From an uncultured Treponema sp. (GTDB lineage: Bacteria; Spirochaetota; Spirochaetia; Treponematales; Treponemataceae): 40,303 bases of DNA. The stretch is from assembly GCA_910584475.1 (NCBI GenBank), contig CAJUBD010000021.1:1-40303 (forward strand). The letters run 5' to 3'. The notes below the pieces were generated by a model that was not told the origin of the DNA, did no database searches, and saw nothing but the letters and a program-made list of their open reading frames with translations. Shown here piece by piece: positions 32,297 to 40,303 of the stretch (its first letter is position 1; every line of letters begins with the position of its first letter). The position numbers were made by a program, and so were the translations under genes.

Positions 32297-32329
32297 ACAA
32301 GGCGCGGCTTCCCGCACCTTGTTTTGTTT
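32297..32329. terminator. Bidirectional intrinsic terminator (ppdK side)
   Basis: ACAAGG (32297-32302) and GCGG pair with CCGC and CCTTGT (32317-32322), with T runs on both strands (TTTTGTTT after the stem; six T on the minus strand). It lies about 250 bp after ppdK and in front of the divergent kinase-like gene. Confidence 0.75.
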
Positions 32330-32413
32330 AAATCTGCTTTAAAATCTGTCGCAAAATAGATTTTCAGCAATTCCTGAATTTGAAAATTCACTCATTGCTG
32401 AAAATTTAAGAAT

Positions 32414-32580
32414 GTTAAAAATGGCACTCAATCAGTGTGCCATTTTTAACTTCGAGTTTGTCGGTGCGGAGCACCTTACCGAAAACTCGCTTATTCAGTG
32501 CGATTTTCGCTTCTCTATAAAATCGCGTTTGCAACATCATCGGAAACTGGAGTTTCTTGCGATGTTGCAAATCAAAGAAC
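32414..32580 (+). repeat. Mosaic repeat in the ppdK 3' region
   Basis: GTTAAAAATGGCAC (32414-32427) pairs perfectly with its complement at 32437-32450. CGAGTTTGTCGGTGCGGAGCACC.. follows, then GCAACATC (32531-32538) with GATGTTGC (32561-32568). It ends in AAAGAAC, directly at the ppdK stop codon. Confidence 0.88.
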
Positions 32581-35372
32581 TATTTCTTTGCGGCAGTTTT
32601 TTTTGTCGCAACTTTCTTTTCAGCTGTTTTCTTTGCGACGGGCTTTTTCGCGGGCGCTTTCTTTGCGGCGGCGGCTTTTTTCGCTGCCTTCGCATTGATT
32701 ACAGCCTGCGCTCCGGCAAGACGCGCCAAAGGCACTCGGAACGGAGAGCAAGAAACATAGTTGAGTCCGAGTTTGTAGCAAAGCGCGATTGACGCGGGGT
32801 CTCCGCCGTGCTCGCCACAAATTCCGAGGTGCAAGTCAGACTTGGCTGAGCGACCTTTTTCTTCCGCGATTCCAATCAACGCGCCAGGACCTTCCTCGTC
32901 AAGAACGGCAAACGGATCTTCGGCAAGGATGTTCTGCTTGAGGTAAGAATCAATGAACTTGCCGTAGTCGTCGCGGCTGAAACCGAACGTAGTCTGTGAA
33001 AGGTCGTTCGTTCCGAATGAGAAGAAGTCGGCATATTCCGCCAATTTGTCTGCGGTAAGAGCGGCGCGAGGGAATTCCACCATAGTTCCAATTTCAAACT
33101 TGAGTTTCGTTCCTTTGCTTGCGTTCACTTTTTCGATAACCGCCAAAGCCTGTTCGCGAATCTGCTTGACTTCGTTGCAAGACACGACGTTCGGAATCAT
33201 AATCTGAACTTTATGCTTCGCGCCTTCCTTTTCCAAACGCGCCGTGGCAAGCGCGATGGCTTCCACCTGCATTTCGTAAATTTCAGGATAAGTGATGGCA
33301 AGGCGACATCCGCGGTGTCCGAGCATCGGGTTGTGCTCGTCGAGCGCGGCTACCTTTGTGGCCAATTTGTCGCGATCAACGCCGAGTTTCTTGGCAAGCG
33401 CTTTGAGTTCATTTTCGTCGTGCGCCTGAATGAATTCATTGAGCGGCGGATCAAGCAAACGAATTGTGACAGGGCGGCCTTCCATGACTTTGATGATTTC
33501 ATAGAAATCTTTTTCCTGAAGAGGAAGAATCGCCTTGAGATTTTCTTTGCGCGCTTCCGTCGTTTCAGAAACAATCATCTTCTGGAAAGAAGTGAGTTTC
33601 GGCTCGTCAAAGAACATGTGCTCTGTGCGGCAAAGTCCGATTCCAGCCGCGCCGAATTTGAACGCGTCTTTCGCATTTTGCGGAGTGTCGCCATTCGCGC
33701 GAACTTCAAAGCCAGCAACTTTTTTGCCAGAAGCCGTCGTGCGAACGGAAGTCTTGCGAACTTCATCCGCCCAGCTCAAGAATGTTTCCAAATCTTTTGA
33801 AAGAGTCGCGGGCATTACAGCCACTTGTCCATCATAAACTTTTCCAGTTCCGCCGTCGATTGTGATGTAGTCGCCTTCTTTGTAAGTTCGTCCGCCGATT
33901 TCAACTTTTCCGCCAGTGAATTTAACATCCGCGCATCCGCAAACACAAGGAGTTCCCATTCCGCGAGCAACTACCGCCGCGTGGCTGGTGCGTCCGCCAG
34001 TAGAAGTCAAGATTCCCTGGGCTACGTGCATTCCCGCGATGTCGTCCGGCGAAGTCTCTTTGCGAACCAAAAGAATTTTCTTGCCGGATTCCGCCCATTT
34101 TACGGCTTCGTCGGCAGTGAAGACGATTTGTCCGCAGCCCGCTCCCGGAGAAGCGTTCAAGCCAGTCGCCAATTCCGTAGCCTTTTTGACGGCGGCAGGA
34201 TCAAGTTGCGGAAGAAGAAGCTGGTTCAACTGAGTCGGCTCGACGCGGAGCAAAGCCTGTTCTTTTGTGATGAGCTTTTCGGCAACCATGTCCACAGCCA
34301 TCTTTACGGCAGCCGCGCCCGTGCGCTTTCCGTTGCGGCACTGAAGCATGAAGAGCTTGCCTTCTTCAACGGTGAATTCCATATCCTGCATATCGTGATA
34401 ATGCTTTTCCAAACGATTGCGGATTGTGACCAATTCCTTGTAGATTTTTGGATTGGCTTTTTCAAGCTGAGAAATTTTCTGCGGAGTGCGGATTCCAGCG
34501 ACAACATCTTCGCCCTGAGCGTTCATCAAATATTCGCCCATGAATTCGTTCTTTCCGGTAGAAGGATCGCGGCTGAACGCAACTCCAGTTCCAGAAGTGT
34601 CGCCCTTGTTTCCGAAAACCATCGCCATTACAGTAACGGCAGTTCCCTTGAGCGCGCCTTCTTTGATGTTGTTCAATTCGCGGTACTTGATCGCGCGAGG
34701 ATTCATCCAAGAACCGAAAACCGCGCCAATCGCGCCCCACATCTGCTTTTGCGGATCTTGCGGGAAATCTTCGCCCTTTTCCTTTTTGTAAAGAGCCTTG
34801 TACTTTGTAACGATTTCTTTAAGTTCGTCAGTGGTGAGTTCCGTGTCTTCCTTGATGCCGCGGTGCGATTTTACTTCGTCGATGATTTTTTCGAATTTCG
34901 CGTGCTCCACGCCCATCGCAACATCGCCGAACATCTGGATAAAGCGGCGATACGCATCCCAAGCGAAACGCTCGTTGCTCGTCTTTTCTGCAAGTCCCAA
35001 AACTGACTTGTCATTGAGACCAAGATTGAGAATCGTGTCCATCATGCCAGGCATAGAAATCGCCGCGCCAGAACGAACAGAAACCAAAAGCGGATCCTTT
35101 TCGTCGCCGAGCTTTTTGCCCATAGTCTTTTCCAACTTTGCAAGATACTTTGCAACCTCGTTTTCAAGACCTTCAGGATACTTTCGTCCCAACTTGTAGA
35201 AAGCCTGACACACGTCCGTGGAAATCGTAAATCCAGCGGGAACGGGAAGGCTCAAAGGTGCCTTTGCCATCTGTGCAAGATTGGCGCCTTTTCCACCGAG
35301 TTCGGCGCGCATAGACTCATCGCCGTCCGCATCGCCGTTGCCAAAGAAGTAGACATACTTGATTTTTGCCAT
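32580..35372 (-). CDS. ppdK: Pyruvate, phosphate dikinase
   Basis: The 930-residue enzyme converts pyruvate, ATP and Pi to PEP, AMP and PPi (or the reverse, for PPi-dependent glycolysis). The nucleotide-binding N-terminal domain starts MAKIKYVYFFGNGDADGDES. The phospho-histidine motif is GGRTSHAAVVARGMGTPCVC (about residue 460). The C-terminal barrel has GTNDLSQTTFGFSRDD, and LGICGEHGGDP with the active-site Cys. The last 36 residues (about 895-930) are an unusual Lys/Ala/Pro-rich tail with AKKAPAKKPVAKK, like histone H1. ATG 35372 follows GGAG 9 bp upstream; an in-frame ATG 15 bases earlier would add 5 residues. Transcription starts from a consensus promoter at 35414-35442. Confidence 0.95.
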   Translation of the reverse strand: MAKIKYVYFFGNGDADGDESMRAELGGKGANLAQMAKAPLSLPVPAGFTISTDVCQAFYKLGRKYPEGLENEVAKYLAKLEKTMGKKLGDEKDPLLVSVRSGAAISMPGMMDTILNLGLNDKSVLGLAEKTSNERFAWDAYRRFIQMFGDVAMGVEHAKFEKIIDEVKSHRGIKEDTELTTDELKEIVTKYKALYKKEKGEDFPQDPQKQMWGAIGAVFGSWMNPRAIKYRELNNIKEGALKGTAVTVMAMVFGNKGDTSGTGVAFSRDPSTGKNEFMGEYLMNAQGEDVVAGIRTPQKISQLEKANPKIYKELVTIRNRLEKHYHDMQDMEFTVEEGKLFMLQCRNGKRTGAAAVKMAVDMVAEKLITKEQALLRVEPTQLNQLLLPQLDPAAVKKATELATGLNASPGAGCGQIVFTADEAVKWAESGKKILLVRKETSPDDIAGMHVAQGILTSTGGRTSHAAVVARGMGTPCVCGCADVKFTGGKVEIGGRTYKEGDYITIDGGTGKVYDGQVAVMPATLSKDLETFLSWADEVRKTSVRTTASGKKVAGFEVRANGDTPQNAKDAFKFGAAGIGLCRTEHMFFDEPKLTSFQKMIVSETTEARKENLKAILPLQEKDFYEIIKVMEGRPVTIRLLDPPLNEFIQAHDENELKALAKKLGVDRDKLATKVAALDEHNPMLGHRGCRLAITYPEIYEMQVEAIALATARLEKEGAKHKVQIMIPNVVSCNEVKQIREQALAVIEKVNASKGTKLKFEIGTMVEFPRAALTADKLAEYADFFSFGTNDLSQTTFGFSRDDYGKFIDSYLKQNILAEDPFAVLDEEGPGALIGIAEEKGRSAKSDLHLGICGEHGGDPASIALCYKLGLNYVSCSPFRVPLARLAGAQAVINAKAAKKAAAAKKAPAKKPVAKKTAEKKVATKKTAAKK

Positions 35373-35413
35373 AGTGGATAACTCCATAAAAGTGAAATGA
35401 ATTTATAGTAATA

Positions 35414-35442
35414 ATTTTACATTTAAAACGGATTATTGTCAA
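35414..35442 (-). promoter_or_regulatory. Promoter of ppdK
   Basis: On the minus strand, TTGACA (35437-35442), 17 bp, TAAAAT (35414-35419). It gives a leader of about 35 nt. The mosaic repeat's end (AATTAAGGAAC reversed, 35467-35477) lies just upstream. Confidence 0.75.
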
Positions 35443-35465
35443 TTAAAAAATTTATAAAATCGAAA

Positions 35466-35625
35466 TTGTTCCTTAATTTTTGAATAGCGAAAAAGTTTCA
35501 AGTTTTTCGCTATTCAAAAACTGCGACTTCGTAATGAAATGAGAAGTCGCAATAGATAAACGAGTTTTGGAACAAAACTCGAGTTAAAATTGTCGGCGAC
35601 ATTTCCGACGACAATTTTAAACCTT
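35466..35625 (-). repeat. Mosaic repeat, full reverse copy
   Basis: Reverse complement matches 20577-20740 with a few differences. All four dyads are intact, including GCGACTTC with GAAGTCGC, which is weakened in the 20577 copy. Confidence 0.9.
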
Positions 35626-35639
35626 CGTTAAATTTTCAA

Positions 35640-35880
35640 TGATGAAAAACGCGATTTCGCAACGAAGCGAAAAATCGTTAGCAAGCCAAAGCGTGCGACT
35701 AAATAAGCGAGTTTTCGCCCGCGCTGGCAACTTGTTGCGGCGCGGGCAAGTACAAAATAGATTGTTGGGTCAAGCCCGACAATGACAAACAAGCGAGTTT
35801 GCGCGGTTCTCGCCCGTTTTGAGGACGAAAATGCGAGCAAGCGGAAACTCGGCAGTAATGAAACGGAGCGCACTTGCGTA
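35640..35880 (-). repeat. Compound reversed repeat region
   Basis: Reversed modules include the GATTTATCACTTCG-like one, GCCCGCG with CGCGGGC (35717-35747), ATTGTCGGG/TCAAGCCCGACAAT-type palindrome (near 35760-35785) and a final GAGTTT variant. No coding frame is convincing. Confidence 0.75.
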
Positions 35881-35885
35881 ATGTT

Positions 35886-36302
35886 TTAGCCGTTCACTTT
35901 AAACATTCGCAATTCCTTTATCTTTCCGCGAAGCTTTTTCGATTTTAGCCTGCGTTCAATCGAAGACGCGGTGGGCTTTGTTTTCTTTCGCTTTTTGGGT
36001 AAGAGCGCGGCTTGCACTACAATGCTTTTCATTTTGTCCAAAGCGATGGCACGATTGCGTTCTTGAAACCGTTCCTCCTGCGCGTCGATGAAAATTTCGC
36101 CCAAGGAATTCATTTTGCCGGCGAGTCGAGTTTTGGCAAGAGCGCGTTCCGTCTGCGAAAGTCCTTCGAGCGCGTCGATATTGATCTCGGCGTGAACCTT
36201 GGTGTTTACCTTGTTCACGTTTTGACCGCCTGCTCCGCCAGAGCGCGAGAATGAAAAATGAATGTTTTTTTCAATTGAGTTCAGCAACGCGATTTTGTTC
36301 AT
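35886..36302 (-). CDS. arfB: ArfB-type alternative ribosome rescue factor
   Basis: The 138-residue protein has the hydrolytic SGGAGGQNVNKVNTKV motif at about residues 22-37. Its lysine-rich C-terminal tail (LPKKRKKTKPTASSIERRLK) is what ArfB (YaeJ) places in the empty mRNA channel. It releases nascent peptides from stalled ribosomes. Lack of a codon-recognition domain separates it from RF1/RF2. ATG 36302 follows AGGA by 6 bp; a TTG just upstream is disfavoured. Confidence 0.92.
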   Translation of the reverse strand: MNKIALLNSIEKNIHFSFSRSGGAGGQNVNKVNTKVHAEINIDALEGLSQTERALAKTRLAGKMNSLGEIFIDAQEERFQERNRAIALDKMKSIVVQAALLPKKRKKTKPTASSIERRLKSKKLRGKIKELRMFKVNG

Positions 36303-36304
36303 CA

Positions 36305-36440
36305 AAAATCCTGCCCGATAAGCGAGTTTTCGGTAAGGCGCTCCGCACCGACAAAACTCGCAATTAAAATCGGCGCGCGAGTTTCTCGCAAAAATAAATA
36401 AAACGAAAAACTCGGCGGCAAGTCGCGAGACTTGCGTATC
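36305..36440 (-). repeat. Reversed mosaic repeat, degenerate
   Basis: CGAGTTTTCGGTAAGGCGCTCC with GCACCGACAAAACTCG (36324-36360) matches the variant second module at 32453-32489 and near 24080. The outer AAAATCGGCGCGCG part is partial. Confidence 0.75.
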
Positions 36441-36473
36441 ATTTCAGCTGCGAATTTTAAAATTTTGTAAAAC

Positions 36474-39400
36474 TCATTCCCCGAAAATCGCGCCGCTCGG
36501 AATTTCCACGGTGACATTTTTCACTTTGCCTTCGCGCGAGAAAATGTCCGCGCTCAATGCGGCGGAAAGTTCCGCGCCGAACATGTTGGAGTCCACCGTG
36601 ACTTTTATCGCGGAAATCGCATCGTCCAATTTGTACGCGAACGGAATTCCAAAACGCGTAAAAGAAAGCGTGCCGTCCGCGCCGAATTCTTTTTTCAAGA
36701 GCAAAGCCGGATTGAAGCGCAGCTTGCCGCCTTCGATTTCCATTCCGAGTTCGCCCCAGCGCGTTATCACTTCTTCCTTTACCTGTCCTGTCATTCCAGG
36801 CTGCTTCGCGCCTTGCAAATACGGAGTGTGCGAATATGGATCGACGGGGAACGCGCCGTAAATTTCGGGAGTCTTGTTGAACGAAAGACCCGCGCGGATT
36901 TTGTAGTAATGCTCCCCCAATTTTTTCGTGCCTTGCGCATTTTTCTCGGACAAAGCCCTTTGAAAATTTTCCTGCACCGCCAACAAAAGTTTTGAGACCA
37001 TGTGCCAATAAATCGAGCCGATACCTTCATAGGCGTAGAACGTGCCGCTTCGCCCCGTAAACGACTTGTGGTTGAAAGCCTTTTCATAGAGCGCGAGGAT
37101 TTCGCCTTTTTCTTCGGAAGTCATTTGCGGATAATTTTTCGCGATTGCATTTTCCAAAACTTCCGCGTTGCGGAAATCGGGATTGAAATGCGCCCTGCCG
37201 CTTTCAAGAGAATCGTTGTACACAAGCGAAGCCGCGTCAGGCAAAGTGTAGCCGCGTTCTAATTCCGCTTTGAGCGTCGCGATTTTTTTCGCGGCGGATT
37301 TTTCCAAAACGTTCTTGTTCACGAAGCGCGGCAAATCTTTCGCGGGATAAAGCATGTAAGAATTTTGTCGCACTTCGTACATTCGGCTCTTCGCCAAAGA
37401 ATCGCAGAGCTCGCAGACTTCTCCCGCATCAAGCAAACCGCTTGAAAGAACCGCCACTTGTCCTTCGAGCATTTCCTCGAGATTGAAAACTTCCATCGCG
37501 CTTTCGCCAATGCCGAGCGTGTTGTATGAATGGTAAAGTCCGTCGGAACGTTTGTTCAATCTTATCGAATGCTCCGCGTGCTTTATGAAAGCATCGAGCG
37601 CAGAAACGATTTGCGCTTTGGAAATATTTTCGCCTTGCAAAAGCGATTCCGCATTTTCATAAAAAGCAAAGCGTTCGCTTTCAAACGCGCGCCCGCATTT
37701 TTCCACGAAATTCTTTCGCTCGCTTCCTGTCTTGATGTTTTCGGGATTCGTGCTTTTGTAGATTTCTGAAATCTCTTCGAGAAACTTTTTGAGCGGCGCG
37801 GGAACGACGAAATTTTCATCGCCGGATTTTTCGAACAATCCTTTCGTGAAAACCATAAATCGCCGCAAATAGCAAAGCGTCACCACGCTCAAGCCATAAC
37901 CCGCGAGCGCGTTGTTCGCGTCGTTCCATTCGGGACGCTGCGTGTTCATCCAAATGCCGCCGGCTGGAACGAAGTTCGCAACTTTCGTCAAAATCAATTG
38001 CAAGATTTTCGCCGTCATCGTCACCAAATATGGCTCGCCGTTTTTGCCGAAAAGTTTCGCGTCGCTTCCGAAGCGTCCGGCTTCCGCCAAAATCTTTTCG
38101 TTCAATTCAGTTTCAAATAAAATCGTGTCGCGCGGATTTTTTTGGATTTGCGCATAAGGCTTGATGTGATACGGAACGTTCGCCACGGTGAAAATCGGCG
38201 AATTCAAAAATTCTTCCAGCGCGGCAGGATTGAATTTTTCTTCCAATTCGAGAAGTTTGCTCAAATAAATTATTTGATGGTCGTTCCAATATCCGATGTT
38301 CGCCCATGGATTGTCAGGCTCGGGAATTTCCCAGTCGATTCCGGCGCGCGTGATTCTGTACGGATTGAAGCCATCGGCGGTCGTCGCGTTCAAAAACTTC
38401 GCAATCATTCCGCTCGTGTAGGCAGGATAACTCATCGCCAGAGCCTCCCAGTTTTGGAAAATGTCGCGCCAGTTTCCTTCATAATTCAAAATCGGATTTC
38501 CGTGCGAATCTTTTAAATTGATTGAAAATTTGTTCCAAGGTCGGCTTGGGTCGCCGTGACGGCGCGAAAACGAAAGCGGCAAATATTCAAGGTAAAGCCT
38601 ATAAAGCTGATTGTCGCGCGTGGCCTTTACAATTTTTCCGAGTTCCGCGTAATCCACGGTTTCGCCCAAATTCAAAGCCTTCGCATCGGCGGCCTTCGCC
38701 TTGCTTCGGGTTTCCACAAAATTGACGAAATCGTCGGAACGAACGGAATTGTTTTCCGCGAAAACTCCGCCGCGCATTATGTTGAACATGACGTTCGCCT
38801 CGTGATGAATGCACGCGATTGTGTCCGCCGTGTTCTGCAAGCCGTCCGCTTCGCCGATATATTTTTCAAGCAATTTTTTCCCTTGCTCCACGTCTTCAAG
38901 CAAAGATTTTTCCAAAGCGTCGCGGTCGGCGAGTTCTTTTTTGAGAAGCGCGATTTTTGAATTTTCCAAATGCGTGTCAAAAACTTGTTCCCATTTTTCC
39001 TGCGCGCCCGCTTCCAATTCCGCGTCAAAGCAAATGAAGCACGAAGGTCGCTTGCCTTTGAGAACGTCACTTTCTTCAAGCGGAATTTCCCGCTCGAAAA
39101 ATTCCGGCGTTTGCGGGTCAAGATAAACCGGACTTTTTTTGCTGAACCAACAAGTGTTCGCCCAAAGCGCTTCGCTTGGTTCGGCGCGGTCAGTCAAGAC
39201 TGAAGAAAGCGAAAAAAGCGCGAGACCTGAATCTTTTTCCAAATCAGATTTTTTGTAAGCGTCAAGCAAAATAGAATTTGTCGCCTGCAGCTGCATCGTC
39301 GTGCAAGCGGGCACGATGTTTTGCGCGCCGTCGAGAATCTGCACTTTCGCGACTTTCGAGCCGACATTTTTTATGGAAGCGATTTTCACCAAACCGTATT

Positions 39401-39869
39401 TGTCGCTGGAAGTCCATTCCGTGCGCCAAACCAAATCGAGTTCCGTGTTCACTTCTTCAAGGATGATGTGCGAGCCGCTAGAATTTTTATAGATGTTGCG
39501 CCCAACCTTCCATTGCGTGTTCAAATCGAACGGCTTCCACAAAAAAGTTTCGTTCGAGTTTTCGTTCGCGGAAAAAATTTTCACCGCCGAAAAATTTCCG
39601 CTGCACGCGCCCATATCCAAAATTTTGTCCGCCGTCAAATACGGAAAAATCGCATGCTCGGAATTCTTTCGTCCCGCGCTCAAAGCTCCGTTCGACCAAA
39701 TGAAATTCCAAACATCGGAAGAACTCGTGATTGTCATGAAAAAAGGATCGATCGCGTTTGCGTTCGAGATTTTGTACCAAGTTTCGCCGTCGAATTTTAC
39801 GACTTCGCCGAAAGATTTTTGCGGCAAAAGGCTCGTGGCGAATTGGGTTGTGCGCGGATTGGCGTTCAT
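36474..39869 (-). CDS. Putative GH94/GH149-like glycan phosphorylase, cytoplasmic
   Basis: The 1131-residue protein has no signal peptide. The start reads WYKISNANAIDPFFMTITSS and SNGALSAGRKNSEHAIFPYL, like the N-terminal beta-sandwich of cellobiose-phosphorylase-type enzymes. The middle contains NPWANIGYWNDHQIIYL and, near residue 646, RPEWNDANNALAGYGLS, resembling the catalytic DWND-type motif of GH94 enzymes. The length matches large beta-glucan phosphorylases (GH149/GH161) better than cellobiose phosphorylase. Phosphorolysis of an oligosaccharide is therefore likely but the substrate is unknown. Start 39869 follows AGGAG by 6 bp; a longer frame to 39914 begins in sequence without support. 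Confidence 0.6.
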   Translation of the reverse strand: MNANPRTTQFATSLLPQKSFGEVVKFDGETWYKISNANAIDPFFMTITSSSDVWNFIWSNGALSAGRKNSEHAIFPYLTADKILDMGACSGNFSAVKIFSANENSNETFLWKPFDLNTQWKVGRNIYKNSSGSHIILEEVNTELDLVWRTEWTSSDKYGLVKIASIKNVGSKVAKVQILDGAQNIVPACTTMQLQATNSILLDAYKKSDLEKDSGLALFSLSSVLTDRAEPSEALWANTCWFSKKSPVYLDPQTPEFFEREIPLEESDVLKGKRPSCFICFDAELEAGAQEKWEQVFDTHLENSKIALLKKELADRDALEKSLLEDVEQGKKLLEKYIGEADGLQNTADTIACIHHEANVMFNIMRGGVFAENNSVRSDDFVNFVETRSKAKAADAKALNLGETVDYAELGKIVKATRDNQLYRLYLEYLPLSFSRRHGDPSRPWNKFSINLKDSHGNPILNYEGNWRDIFQNWEALAMSYPAYTSGMIAKFLNATTADGFNPYRITRAGIDWEIPEPDNPWANIGYWNDHQIIYLSKLLELEEKFNPAALEEFLNSPIFTVANVPYHIKPYAQIQKNPRDTILFETELNEKILAEAGRFGSDAKLFGKNGEPYLVTMTAKILQLILTKVANFVPAGGIWMNTQRPEWNDANNALAGYGLSVVTLCYLRRFMVFTKGLFEKSGDENFVVPAPLKKFLEEISEIYKSTNPENIKTGSERKNFVEKCGRAFESERFAFYENAESLLQGENISKAQIVSALDAFIKHAEHSIRLNKRSDGLYHSYNTLGIGESAMEVFNLEEMLEGQVAVLSSGLLDAGEVCELCDSLAKSRMYEVRQNSYMLYPAKDLPRFVNKNVLEKSAAKKIATLKAELERGYTLPDAASLVYNDSLESGRAHFNPDFRNAEVLENAIAKNYPQMTSEEKGEILALYEKAFNHKSFTGRSGTFYAYEGIGSIYWHMVSKLLLAVQENFQRALSEKNAQGTKKLGEHYYKIRAGLSFNKTPEIYGAFPVDPYSHTPYLQGAKQPGMTGQVKEEVITRWGELGMEIEGGKLRFNPALLLKKEFGADGTLSFTRFGIPFAYKLDDAISAIKVTVDSNMFGAELSAALSADIFSREGKVKNVTVEIPSGAIFGE

Positions 39870-39961
39870 GTTTTCTCCTGAATAAAAGTCACGGGCGAAA
39901 TTTCTAGCAATCAAAAATTTCGCATTGGCTTTTTAATGTGCGCGTGGGCGCAAAATATATA

Positions 39962-40025
39962 ATGAGTTCGCAACGCAAACTTTACATGATAAAGATGCCG
40001 CACTATTATTGCGGCGTTTTGTCAT
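39962..40025 (+). repeat. Repeat module with ATGATAAA dyad
   Basis: GAGTTCGCAACGCAAACTTT, then CATGATAAA...TTTTGTCATG enclosing GCCGCA/TGCGGC. It matches 30423-30489 in layout and in much of its sequence, but here it stands without the surrounding outer stem. Confidence 0.8.
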
Positions 40026-40203
40026 GTCTACTTACAAATAAAGTAATTTGAAATTGCTATTTTAAAATGATAAGATGGAAACGAATTTTTGTCAATTGAA
40101 AAAGCGCGTGAAAAAGCGCGCATTGCAAATTTTTGTAATTTCTTCAAAAGGATTTCTTGCAATTTGTCACGCATTTGCTCCATGCGGAATTTTAACAATT
40201 TGT

Positions 40204-40232
40204 TTGCAAAATAATGAAATTGGTTGTATAAT
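40204..40232 (+). promoter_or_regulatory. Promoter at the right edge
   Basis: TTGCAA (40204-40209), 17 bp, TATAAT (40227-40232). The start is expected near 40239; what it drives lies partly beyond the window. Confidence 0.65.
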
Positions 40233-40238
40233 TGAAAT

Positions 40239-40303
40239 AAGAGCGGAGGAAGTCATAACCACCGGCATAGCCGGTGGCTTGACGACCAGCCCTAAAAGGG
40301 CCT
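40239..40303 (+). other. Structured 5' segment with two hairpins, possible IS200/IS605 end or small RNA
   Basis: GGAGGAAG is followed by CCACCGGCATAGCCGGTGG (8-bp stem) and GCCCTAAAAGGGC. Paired GC-rich hairpins of this kind occur at ends of IS200/IS605-type elements, but no transposase is visible before the window ends. Confidence 0.35.

Noticed and set aside
33825..35006. Long open frame opposite ppdK
   Set aside because: Antisense shadow of a well-conserved enzyme.
35628..35873. Protein with a GLDPTIYF-type segment
   Set aside because: Translation of the CTTGA-loop palindrome; such spurious peptides are well known from this repeat type.

Overview
The window looks like a chromosomal segment of a host-associated spirochete, most likely a gut or rumen Treponema relative. 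The evidence is indirect: many short-lipobox lipoproteins, an InlB-type repeat/SUMF1 surface lipoprotein, an HU-like protein of the kind seen in treponemes and Bacteroidetes, pyruvate phosphate dikinase, a periplasmic alpha-2-macroglobulin, and moderate GC with GCG/CGC-rich codon use. No rRNA or other species marker is present, so the genus is an inference.

Layout. 1-925: a tandem array of 23-bp dyads, a strong promoter, an Xre-type regulator and a 53-codon gene. 1108-6265: envelope genes, namely a poly-C-interrupted barrel protein, a SUMF1 lipoprotein, an AT-rich orphan gene, an LPP20-like protein and a lipoprotein. 6485-8153: an HU-like gene preceded by a second array (22-bp period), then a toxin-antitoxin pair whose PIN toxin is split by a repeat insertion. 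8295-14186: a 1963-residue alpha-2-macroglobulin. 14600-19898: ACT-domain protein, lytic transglycosylase lipoprotein, CPA2 antiporter with CBS domains, and HPt protein. 20002-20395: four tRNA genes (Ser-TGA, Ser-GCT, Arg-GCG, Ser-GGA) with a terminator before the last. 20746-23744: livG, livF and an exported ankyrin protein. 24290-30191: hisD and a hisA-hisI-hisE fusion, then era divergent from prfA-prmC. 30588-39869: larE, a P-loop kinase-like gene, ppdK, arfB and a large GH94/GH149-like putative glycan phosphorylase. The right edge carries a promoter and paired hairpins.

The most striking property is the intergenic DNA. Nearly every gap longer than 150 bp holds a member of a mosaic repeat family about 150 bp long. 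It is built from up to four successive hairpins whose stems differ between copies but stay paired. The terminal module ends in AATTAAGGAA, which serves as the ribosome binding site of livG and perhaps livF. One copy interrupts a toxin gene, one supplies a -35 box, and two copies 15 kb apart are near-identical in opposite orientation. Two further arrays (82-241 and 6975-7084) repeat the theme of covarying dyads at 22-23 bp spacing, each upstream of a DNA-binding protein gene.

Several housekeeping genes (ACT-domain gene, hisA-IE, era, prfA, the kinase-like gene) have a -10 box 5-8 bp from the start codon and no Shine-Dalgarno sequence, which predicts leaderless mRNAs. Other points of interest are a C10 tract separating a signal peptide from its body, a SUMF1 C-terminus that resembles a diversity-generating-retroelement target, and a histone-H1-like tail on pyruvate phosphate dikinase.
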